Positions 6,136 through 11,869 of a DNA stretch of 11,869 nucleotides are shown here, piece after piece. The DNA lies in assembly GCF_003463825.1 (NCBI RefSeq), contig NZ_QSDY01000053.1, forward strand, positions 1-11,869, given 5' to 3'. The translations under genes and the position numbers were made by a program. The stretch is from Veillonella sp. AM51-8BH. GTDB taxonomy: Bacteria > Bacillota > Negativicutes > Veillonellales > Veillonellaceae. Positions within the stretch are counted from its first letter, which is position 1. Every line of letters begins with the position of its first letter. Under the pieces are notes generated by a model, which saw only the letters and a list, made by a program, of their open reading frames with translations, searched no databases and had not been told where the DNA came from.

Positions 6136-6956
6136 AATTTGTAGCCTCGAGGTGTAATCATGCGACCATTTTCAACATAGGTTTGGCTGTTACCGATGAT
6201 AACAAGTGTTTGCATATCTACTTCTTCGTTAGTGAAGTTTTCAAGATCAGAGATTACCATATGTTGACCTGGGCGACCTGCTTTTTGCACGATGCCAACA
6301 GGTGTTTTAGGGTCGCGGTATTTAAGAACGATGTCGCGAACTTCATCTAAGTGTGTAACACGTTTTTTACTGCGTGGGTTGTACAAGGAAATAACCATAT
6401 CACCTTGTGCACAAAGATCAGCACGTTTTTTGATAAGATCCCATGGAGTCATTAAGTCACTTAAGGAAATGACTGCAAAGTCATGCATCAAAGGTGCACC
6501 CAATACAGATGCTGCTACGTTTACAGCACTAAGACCAGGTACGATATCTACGGAAGGACGTTTTTCTGCTGGCACTTTATTAGCAAGTTCTAACACAAGA
6601 CCTGCCATGCCATATACGCCAGAGTCACCAGAGGATACTACAACGACTTGATGGCCTTCTACGGCTAAATCAACTGCTTGTTGGCAACGATCTACTTCTT
6701 GCATCATTGCAGTACCTACAGTTTCTTTACCTTCGATAAGGTCTTTGATCAAGTCGAGGTATGTCAAATAACCTACCACGCGGTCAGCCGCTAAGATAGC
6801 TTCGCGCGCTTGAGGCGTCATAAACTCTTCATCGCCAGGGCCGATGCCGATTACTTTGATATTACCTGTGCAATGGCTACCGTTGTTTTGGGATAAATTG
6901 TTTTGTGCTGTATTAATGTTCGGCTCTTGGCCGCTAGTAATGCCGTTGTCTCGCAT
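6132..6956 (-). CDS. cbiH: Cobalt-factor III C17-methyltransferase CbiH with N-terminal extension
   Basis: CbiH methylates C17 using S-adenosylmethionine and contracts the ring, giving cobalt-precorrin-4. The tetrapyrrole methylase core starts near residue 32 (NIKVIGIGPGDEEFMTP, with the SAM-site GIGPG) and contains SSGDSGVYGMAG, the stretch VPGLSAVNVAAS, and a late SLYNPRSKKR segment. At 274 aa it is about 30 residues longer than usual. The extra N-terminus, rich in Asn, Gln and Ser, is encoded out of frame inside the 3' end of cbiG (106-bp overlap). ATG 6956 has AGGAG about 10 nt upstream, and no ATG, GTG or TTG occurs in frame nearer the core, so the extension seems real unless a rare ATT start is used. 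Its stop overlaps cbiJ as ATGA. Confidence 0.88.
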   Translation of the reverse strand: MRDNGITSGQEPNINTAQNNLSQNNGSHCTGNIKVIGIGPGDEEFMTPQAREAILAADRVVGYLTYLDLIKDLIEGKETVGTAMMQEVDRCQQAVDLAVEGHQVVVVSSGDSGVYGMAGLVLELANKVPAEKRPSVDIVPGLSAVNVAASVLGAPLMHDFAVISLSDLMTPWDLIKKRADLCAQGDMVISLYNPRSKKRVTHLDEVRDIVLKYRDPKTPVGIVQKAGRPGQHMVISDLENFTNEEVDMQTLVIIGNSQTYVENGRMITPRGYKL

Positions 6957-7999
6957 ACGTTTCCTACTCCTATAGTTCCTTTTACAAAATTAGATTCTTT
7001 TAATTTTTCTTCTTCAATGAGTGGTGCCATCTCGTCCTGTGTATAGAACACGATAGACCACCCCATAATTTGCATAGCCTCTAAGAGGCCTACTTCGTCT
7101 TGTTTAACGATGACCGATGCTGCCGTTACAAGGCTTTTTGGTGAAAGCTTATGCGCTGCTAGCGACTGTTGTATAGCGTCAAGGATTAATTCCTTCGGCG
7201 TATCTCGACGACAGCCAATGCCCATCGTATACGTACGAGGGCGTAAAATCAATTGGTGACTATGCTCAGTGATTACTTTATCAGTAATTACAACTCGAGA
7301 TGAGCCTTCTTCAGTGCTTTCATTTTTACATGGAATGGAGGCAAGTTCCTCTAGAGAAACAACATGAACCATGCCATGTTCACCAATATGAGCTTTTATA
7401 ACTGCCTCTAAATGCTCAGTATTCGCTAAGCTTGCATCGATATAATAATCAACCTGCTCTCCTCCAACAATGGCAGAGTTCACATTGATTAAGGTTTGAA
7501 AATCATCGACCAACAGATGTTCGTGGCGCGCCAACACGTCAGGCGCTGGCAATCCGTTTACATCCGTAGCGGTTGTAATGACGGGGTCCGCATCGATGGC
7601 CAGCGAAATGGACTGCGTCCATTCGTTGGCCCCCCCAAGGTGCCCAGACAATAAGCTAATCACATGGTGTCCTACTTCGTCCATTACGACTACAGCAGGA
7701 TCTTTAGATTTATGCTCAATATATGGTGCAATCATGCGCACTACGATACCGAGTGCCATAATACAAAGTACTTGGTCGTAATCCTTGAAAATCTGTCCAA
7801 TATGATTTTTGAGGGAATCAAAATAAATGGCATCTCCACCAGAGGGACGATTTTCTTTTTCAAAGCAATCCGCATGAGGTGCCACCAAAGACTTGATGCG
7901 TTGACCTAGCTTTGCACCTCGTTCAGACACAGAAAGAATAGCTGTTCTATTTTTCATGCTTCTCGTCAAAGGCGCAACAGCTTCTAGTTCTTTCATCAT
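6851..7999 (-). CDS. cbiG: Cobalt-precorrin-5A hydrolase CbiG
   Basis: CbiG opens the delta-lactone of cobalt-precorrin-5A and releases the two-carbon fragment as acetaldehyde, giving cobalt-precorrin-5B. The 382-aa protein has the N-terminal domain (AILSVSERGAKL), the highly conserved middle block around residues 80-130 (MALGIVVRMIAPYI, then the DPAVVVMDE and SLLSGHLGGANE segments), TMGIGCRRDTP opening the C-terminal domain, and a typical end (GVGNVCETTALLAA, then TTVAIA). ATG 7999 (or the adjacent ATG 7996) is chosen for the AAGGA upstream; it begins 1 nt after the cbiF stop. A later Met (MKNRTAILS) fits the family start better but has only a weak ribosome site. The conserved C-terminus confirms that the long overlap with cbiH is genuine. 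Confidence 0.92.
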   Translation of the reverse strand: MMKELEAVAPLTRSMKNRTAILSVSERGAKLGQRIKSLVAPHADCFEKENRPSGGDAIYFDSLKNHIGQIFKDYDQVLCIMALGIVVRMIAPYIEHKSKDPAVVVMDEVGHHVISLLSGHLGGANEWTQSISLAIDADPVITTATDVNGLPAPDVLARHEHLLVDDFQTLINVNSAIVGGEQVDYYIDASLANTEHLEAVIKAHIGEHGMVHVVSLEELASIPCKNESTEEGSSRVVITDKVITEHSHQLILRPRTYTMGIGCRRDTPKELILDAIQQSLAAHKLSPKSLVTAASVIVKQDEVGLLEAMQIMGWSIVFYTQDEMAPLIEEEKLKESNFVKGTIGVGNVCETTALLAAKSRTLIQHKTIYPKTTVAIAQVISK

Positions 8000-8000
8000 A

Positions 8001-8761
8001 CTAGTCCTTAGCACTGCGGTACATGTGAGCAAAGCCTTTGTCGTAAAGTTTAGATAATTCGTATTCGCTATCTAATACATGGCTTACTACGATCATAGCT
8101 TGGCGCAATACGCCCTCTTTCGCTACGATGTCCGCAATGGTTTCCAGCGTGCCGCGGATAATGCGTTGGTCTGGCCAAGACGCTTTTACCACGATAGCCA
8201 CTGGAGTTGTTTTGTCATAACCGCCCTCGATGAGTTCAGCTACAACCTTATCTAACATTTGAACGCTAAGGAAAATACACATTGTTGCTTCATGAGCTGC
8301 TAACATACGCAATTTTTCCTTTGGAGGCATCGGTGTACGGCCTTCCATGCGCGTAATGATAACTGTTTGGGACACATTAGGTAATGTGTATTCTTGTTTT
8401 AATGCCGCTGCTGTAGCAAGGAAAGAGCTTACACCTGGTACAACTTCATAAGAAATGCCCATGCCAGCTAGTGCATCCATTTGCTCTTGAATAGCACCGT
8501 AAATAGCAGGGTCACCTGTATGAAGGCGAACTACGCTTTTACCAGCCTCCACAGAAGCTTTCATAACAGCCAACACCTCATCAAGGTTCATGGTAGCACT
8601 GTTATGGATTTCACAGCCTGGTTTACAAGCCTCTAAAATGGCAGGGTTTACCAAGGAGCCAGCGTAGATAACAACGTCTGCCTCTTGCACTAAACGATAC
8701 CCTTTGCGAGTGATTAACTCGGGATCCCCAGGCCTGCGCCTACGATATGTACATCAACCAT
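8001..8761 (-). pseudogene. cbiF: Cobalt-precorrin-4 C11-methyltransferase CbiF, frameshifted near its start
   Basis: CbiF adds the C11 methyl group from S-adenosylmethionine, making cobalt-precorrin-5A. ATG 8761 has AAGGAGAG upstream and follows the cbiT stop by 1 nt. From it the frame reads MVDVHIVGAG, then shifts and stops at 8714 after 15 codons. Adding one C on the minus strand (a G on the + strand) near 8731 restores GAGPGDPELITRKGYRLV and joins the open frame running to 8001, giving 253 aa, the family's normal size. The rest is intact: YAGSLVNPAILE, HTGDPAIYGA, and the segment VPGVSSFLATAAAL. As written, only an internal GTG at 8690 could start a product, which would lack the GAGPGDP SAM-binding loop. 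The deletion is in a CCC-to-CC run, so a base-calling error is plausible. Confidence 0.88.
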
Positions 8762-8762
8762 A

Positions 8763-9350
8763 TTACTCTCCTTCTGCGATACGCGTTGCAGATACAATGA
8801 AAATTGGACTCAATGGGTCTAACAAATGATATGGACCAGCCTTGCGGTAACGGCTGATGGACATTTGGTAACCTTCATAGGTGAAAGGACGACCTTTCAA
8901 TTCTTTTAAGATTGTATAACCAGTTTCCATCGTTACAGCAGTAACCACTAGACGGCCACCTACTTTTAAAAGACGTTGCGCCTCATCCATGATGCCTGTC
9001 ATACCACCAGCGCTACCGCCGATGATAACCGCATCAAGCTCAGGCAATTCTTCCATGCCTTCAGGAGCTTTGGACTTTATGACTGTCATATTATTAACAT
9101 TGAATTTCTTCATGTTTTCATTGATAAGGTCGATGCCTTTATCAAAGCGTTCAATCGCATATACATGTCCTTTAGGAGCTGCCAAGGCTGCTTCGATAGA
9201 GATAGAGCCCGTACCAGCACCTACATCAAGGACTATGCTATCTTCCTCGATGCGCGCCTCGTTCATAACAGCTTTGCGAATCTCGCATTTCGTCATCGGC
9301 ACGTCGCCGCGGATAAATTCTTCATCAGGAATTCCAAAAAAATGTCTCAT
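8763..9350 (-). CDS. cbiT: Cobalt-precorrin-6B C15-methyltransferase (decarboxylating) CbiT
   Basis: CbiT methylates C15 and decarboxylates the C12 acetate side chain, giving cobalt-precorrin-7. The 195-aa protein is a class I Rossmann-type SAM methyltransferase: family N-terminus GIPDEEFIRGDVPMTKCEIR, SAM loop VLDVGAGTGSISIEAA (about 40-55), acidic AIERFD, and the segment LDAVIIGGSAGG. It is a separate gene here, whereas many aerobic-pathway organisms have a CbiE-CbiT fusion (CobL). Its ATG overlaps the cbiE stop (ATGA) and its 3' end carries the cbiF Shine-Dalgarno. Confidence 0.94.
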   Translation of the reverse strand: MRHFFGIPDEEFIRGDVPMTKCEIRKAVMNEARIEEDSIVLDVGAGTGSISIEAALAAPKGHVYAIERFDKGIDLINENMKKFNVNNMTVIKSKAPEGMEELPELDAVIIGGSAGGMTGIMDEAQRLLKVGGRLVVTAVTMETGYTILKELKGRPFTYEGYQMSISRYRKAGPYHLLDPLSPIFIVSATRIAEGE

Positions 9351-9973
9351 CCTAGTACCACCATTACAGAATGACCAAAGCCTTCAAGCTCAGTTAACAC
9401 CGCTAACGTGGAGTCTACGATTTTTTCATCATCATAGCTTAAGCGCTCAAGGGCTGCTGCTCTCGTTTCTTTTGGCCAGCCTGCATCTATTAAAATACGC
9501 GCAATATGCGCTGGATTATATTCAGGATCCGTCAAGAACCCCATCTTTTTACCTGCTTCATACATGAACTTCTCTGGTGCCGGTTGGCGACCGTGAAAGC
9601 TCATTAAATCCGCATCATGCCACACCTCATTAAGTCGTGCGAAGGCAAAGGTCATAGAACTAATGCCGGGCACAACCTCAATAGGGTTAGCAGTAAATTT
9701 CTTTTTCAAATACGGTAACAAGCTGTAGTAGCCTGTATCACCGCTTACCATAACTACAACATCATGGTCGTTGAGCTCACGCTCAATTTGCTCAGCCAGT
9801 AAGCTAAGCTTACCCGTTACAGGATATGTAATTTGGCCAGGCTCTTGAAAGTCCTCTAAAGACCGTTCACTACCTACCAATACGGTGGCATGTTTAATTA
9901 AATTAAGGCCTCTAGGCACCACATAATCAGGATTACCCGGACCAATGCCTACGATATACAAGGTATGTGCCAT
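9347..9973 (-). CDS. cbiE: Cobalt-precorrin-7 C5-methyltransferase CbiE
   Basis: CbiE methylates C5 of cobalt-precorrin-7 to cobalt-precorrin-8, working with CbiT. The 208-aa tetrapyrrole methylase carries the SAM-site GIGPG (9-13), SGDTGYYS (77-84), the family VVPGISSMTFAFARL block and FHGRQP. Length is normal for a stand-alone CbiE. ATG 9973 has AGGAGAG about ten bases upstream, inside the end of cbiD (25-base overlap), and its stop overlaps the cbiT start by four bases. Confidence 0.94.
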   Translation of the reverse strand: MAHTLYIVGIGPGNPDYVVPRGLNLIKHATVLVGSERSLEDFQEPGQITYPVTGKLSLLAEQIERELNDHDVVVMVSGDTGYYSLLPYLKKKFTANPIEVVPGISSMTFAFARLNEVWHDADLMSFHGRQPAPEKFMYEAGKKMGFLTDPEYNPAHIARILIDAGWPKETRAAALERLSYDDEKIVDSTLAVLTELEGFGHSVMVVLG

Positions 9974-11067
9974 TGTTCAAGCTCTCCTATCTCTTTAGCA
10001 TGCTTATCCATTGCCAAAATCTCACCCTTTAAGGTGGTAATAATGATACCTACCTCTGCTTCATTAGCAATGTATCGCTCACTACGTAACGATGCACGAT
10101 CTACCACACGTTGGTACACCCCAGTCAGTCCTTCACGCTCCAATATTGGGAACGTAGACTCTGTAGTTTGGCAATTAAATAGCTCTTCACACACCGCTTG
10201 GGATGCCCCTTCTAAAGCGGCATAGGCTACGATGCTTTCCATGCGACCATCACTCATGCGATTGTGGGTATGGAAACTACCACTAGCTAATTTTATTAAT
10301 TTGCCAATATGACCGATGATCAAAATACGCTTGAAGCCAATTTGTACTGCCTTTTCAAGCATAAAGCCAATAAAGTTGCTCGTTTCTGCCATTTGGTTCT
10401 TATGTATACCAAGTACTTGTTCCGCCAGATCCTGACCGATACGGCCCGGCACGAGAACAGCCGTTTCACAACCATTAGCTTTCATAACCTTTAGCTGAGG
10501 TACTAACGAGTTCTTGAACCCTTCTTCACTCATAGGCTTAACGATACCCGTAGTACCGATAATGGAAATACCACCTTCGATACCCAGGGTATGATTTAAC
10601 GTTTTCTTGGCTAATACCATACCGTTTGGTACGCTCACCGTTACTGTTACACCTTGGCCATGTACACAATGCTCTTCAAAGACGATGTTCATCATCGTCC
10701 TAGGCCCTGGATTGATAGCCGGTTCTCCTGGCGGCATCGCAAGGCCCGGTTTCGTTACCGTCCCAACGCCAAAGCCTGCCCGGAATCGTAGTTCACCAGT
10801 ATCATCAAGAGTCACCGTCGTTTCCACATCATTGCCATGAGTTACATCAGGATCGTCGCCGCCGTCTTTCATAACGGTCACCTTAGCCTCTGTATCGGAT
10901 ATGACCTCTACCTGTTTGATAGGTACCTCAATATACTGACCTTGAGGATTTTCAATGACCACTTGATCCACGATGTTCTTATCTAAGAGGGCCAATAAAC
11001 CAGCTTTCATACCTGCCGTAGCACATGAACCTGTGGTATAGCCACCCTTCATGTCCTCTACTTTCAT
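9949..11067 (-). CDS. cbiD: Cobalt-precorrin-5B C1-methyltransferase CbiD
   Basis: CbiD transfers the C1 methyl group to give cobalt-precorrin-6A, a fold unrelated to the other pathway methyltransferases. From ATG 11067 it is 372 aa, close to the family norm, and carries the diagnostic GYTTGSCATAG at 9-19, GFGVGTVTKPGL, the segment PAINPGPRTMM, IIGTTGIVKPMS, and the segment RILIIGHIGKLIKLA. ATG 11067 is preferred over the upstream in-frame ATG 11103: AGGAGG lies four bases before it, the upstream ATG has no good ribosome site, and that ATG lies in the loop of an 11-bp hairpin. It opens the cbi run, 71 nt after yajQ, without an obvious promoter of its own. Confidence 0.94.
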   Translation of the reverse strand: MKVEDMKGGYTTGSCATAGMKAGLLALLDKNIVDQVVIENPQGQYIEVPIKQVEVISDTEAKVTVMKDGGDDPDVTHGNDVETTVTLDDTGELRFRAGFGVGTVTKPGLAMPPGEPAINPGPRTMMNIVFEEHCVHGQGVTVTVSVPNGMVLAKKTLNHTLGIEGGISIIGTTGIVKPMSEEGFKNSLVPQLKVMKANGCETAVLVPGRIGQDLAEQVLGIHKNQMAETSNFIGFMLEKAVQIGFKRILIIGHIGKLIKLASGSFHTHNRMSDGRMESIVAYAALEGASQAVCEELFNCQTTESTFPILEREGLTGVYQRVVDRASLRSERYIANEAEVGIIITTLKGEILAMDKHAKEIGELEQWHIPCIS

Positions 11068-11071
11068 AAGG

Positions 11072-11122
11072 CCTCCTACACCGATAGGGTTAGAAACTCC
11101 CATGAATCAAACTAACCCTATC
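11072..11122 (-). promoter_or_regulatory. Hairpin leader and Shine-Dalgarno of cbiD
   Basis: GATAGGGTTAG (11083-11093) and CTAACCCTATC (11112-11122) are perfect 11-bp inverted repeats with an 18-nt loop. On the minus strand the 3' arm directly abuts GGTGTAGGAGG (11082-11072), which contains the cbiD ribosome site. No U run follows, so it is not an intrinsic terminator. It could control cbiD translation, mark a processing site between yajQ and cbiD, or be a protein operator. Confidence 0.55.
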
Positions 11123-11138
11123 TTATGGACATATGTTA

Positions 11139-11633
11139 TTAGGAACGGAAGTTAACGAATTGCAATTCTACAGGGATATCCAATTGTTTTAACATTTGGA
11201 TTACTGCTTGCAAATCATCTTTATCCTTACCAGATACACGCACTTGATCCTCTTGGATAGATGCTTGTACCTTAATTTTCATGTTTTTAATTGCTTTTAC
11301 TACTTCTTTAGCATTTTCTTTTGTAATGCCTTTTTTAATAGTAATGATTTGGCGAACTGTAGCACCAGCAGCTGGTTCAACTTTGCCATAGTCAAGATTT
11401 TTAATCGCTACGTTACGTTTAACCATTTTGCCTTTTAAAACATCGATAATGGCATTCAATTTATATTCATCATCACCGATGATTTTGATAGTGTCGCCTT
11501 CAAGACTGATTTCCGCTTTGGAGCCACGGAAATCATAGCGCGTACCAATCTCTTTTTTCGCTTGGTTTACCGCGTTATCTACTTCCTGCATATCCACTTC
11601 GGACACAACGTCAAAGGAACAATCTTTAGCCAT
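11139..11633 (-). CDS. yajQ: YajQ family nucleotide-binding protein
   Basis: The 164-aa product matches YajQ (about 163 aa in E. coli), a two-domain cytoplasmic protein that binds nucleotides or RNA; some homologues bind cyclic di-GMP. It shows the conserved opening [14 protein letters not shown], the segment [23 protein letters not shown], and the C-terminal [17 protein letters not shown] 11633 is chosen because AGGAGG lies 6 bases upstream and the protein then begins [11 protein letters not shown] as usual. A longer frame from 11705 would run through the leader hairpin. It has no known role in cobalamin synthesis; whether it shares the cbi transcript is uncertain. Confidence 0.93.
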   Translation of the reverse strand: MAKDCSFDVVSEVDMQEVDNAVNQAKKEIGTRYDFRGSKAEISLEGDTIKIIGDDEYKLNAIIDVLKGKMVKRNVAIKNLDYGKVEPAAGATVRQIITIKKGITKENAKEVVKAIKNMKIKVQASIQEDQVRVSGKDKDDLQAVIQMLKQLDIPVELQFVNFRS

Positions 11634-11639
11634 TTTATA

Positions 11640-11674
11640 CCTCCTACACCTGAACCCGTTGGGCATGGGGTTCA
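11640..11674 (-). promoter_or_regulatory. Hairpin leader and Shine-Dalgarno of yajQ
   Basis: TGAACCC (11651-11657) and GGGTTCA (11668-11674) form a 7-bp stem with a 10-nt loop. On the minus strand the 3' arm directly abuts GGTGTAGGAGG (11650-11640), the same 11 bases found before cbiD, in the same position relative to a hairpin. This suggests a shared 5' element on both genes. Confidence 0.5.
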
Positions 11675-11754
11675 TAGCATTACTTTCATCATCCTCATAT
11701 TCCAAGTGAAAGTGTAAATGTACACCAAATCGGAATATATCTCTATAATTATAC

Positions 11755-11782
11755 CTTATAACAGGCTTATTTTCTAGGTAAA
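11755..11782 (-). promoter_or_regulatory. Probable promoter of yajQ (and possibly the cbi operon)
   Basis: On the minus strand TTTACC (11782-11777) is followed after 16 nt by TATAAG (11760-11755). A perfect TATAAT lies just downstream (11753-11748) but without a well-spaced -35. The transcript would carry a leader of about 110-120 nt before the yajQ ATG. A small dyad GTGTA-N4-TACAC (11712-11725) lies within it. The rest of the sequence to the window end is AT-rich with nothing recognised. Confidence 0.45.
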
Positions 11783-11869
11783 TCGATATTTTTTAATTAT
11801 AACTATTATTAATCATAGAAGAATTATCCATTGAATATCTATCGAATAAATATATAGATAAATATAAAA

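Noticed and set aside
6292..6651. 119-codon open frame on the + strand
   Set aside because: It is antisense to the conserved methylase core of cbiH and has no recognisable features.
8989..9567. 192-codon open frame on the + strand
   Set aside because: It lies antisense to cbiT and cbiE, both of which carry clear family motifs, and its translation resembles no known protein.
11083..11122. Intrinsic terminator between yajQ and cbiD
   Set aside because: The 11-bp stem is followed on the minus strand by GGTGTAGGAGG rather than a U run, so a regulatory hairpin is more likely.
11634..11705. Longer YajQ start at 11705
   Set aside because: The extra 24 residues are unlike the family, the leader hairpin lies inside them, and the strong AGGAGG directly before ATG 11633 fixes the start.

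Overview
The window looks like chromosomal DNA of a low-GC diderm Firmicute (Negativicutes), most like Veillonella. This is an inference from three things: AT-rich spacers, a complete-looking anaerobic (cobalt-early) cobalamin gene set, and an exported CbiK-type chelatase with a signal peptide but no Gram-positive wall anchor. No rRNA or tRNA gene, CRISPR array, IS element or transposase is visible.

Layout. Positions 1-745 are non-coding and AT-rich. They hold a 29-bp tandem duplication, a nested inverted-repeat element, and a sigma-A-type promoter with a structured leader. On the + strand follow cbiK (exported sirohydrochlorin cobaltochelatase, 746-1734, broken by a one-base frameshift) and a lipoprotein substrate-binding protein of the FecB/BtuF class (1786-2727). 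A bidirectional terminator (2744-2779) separates these from a minus-strand ATPase-permease pair of the FecCD/BtuCD class (2798-4575). The two halves probably form one importer for a corrinoid, haem or metal chelate. Upstream of the permease (reading on the minus strand) are its own -10 box and a palindrome, then the terminator of the cobalamin operon (4654-4689).

The rest is a tightly packed minus-strand operon. In transcription order it is yajQ (possibly separate), cbiD, cbiE, cbiT, cbiF, cbiG, cbiH, cbiJ, cbiC. Neighbouring cbi genes overlap or are one base apart, which implies translational coupling. Together they cover the route from cobalt-factor III to cobyrinic acid: CbiH (C17 methylation and ring contraction), CbiF (C11), CbiG (lactone opening), CbiD (C1), CbiJ (reduction), CbiT/CbiE (C15 and C5, decarboxylation), CbiC (methyl migration). 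CbiL (C20 methylation) and the late genes (cbiA, cbiP, cbiB and so on) are not in the window.

Points that stand out: (1) cbiK and cbiF each carry a single-base deletion at a functionally critical motif, so either assembly errors or real decay; (2) the chelatase carries a secretion signal and sits beside a binding protein, suggesting metal-tetrapyrrole chemistry outside the cytoplasm; (3) cbiG and cbiH share a 106-bp out-of-frame overlap; (4) yajQ and cbiD have matching leaders, a hairpin abutting an identical 11-base sequence that contains the Shine-Dalgarno; (5) no cobalamin riboswitch is recognisable, but candidate protein operators and hairpins are present.
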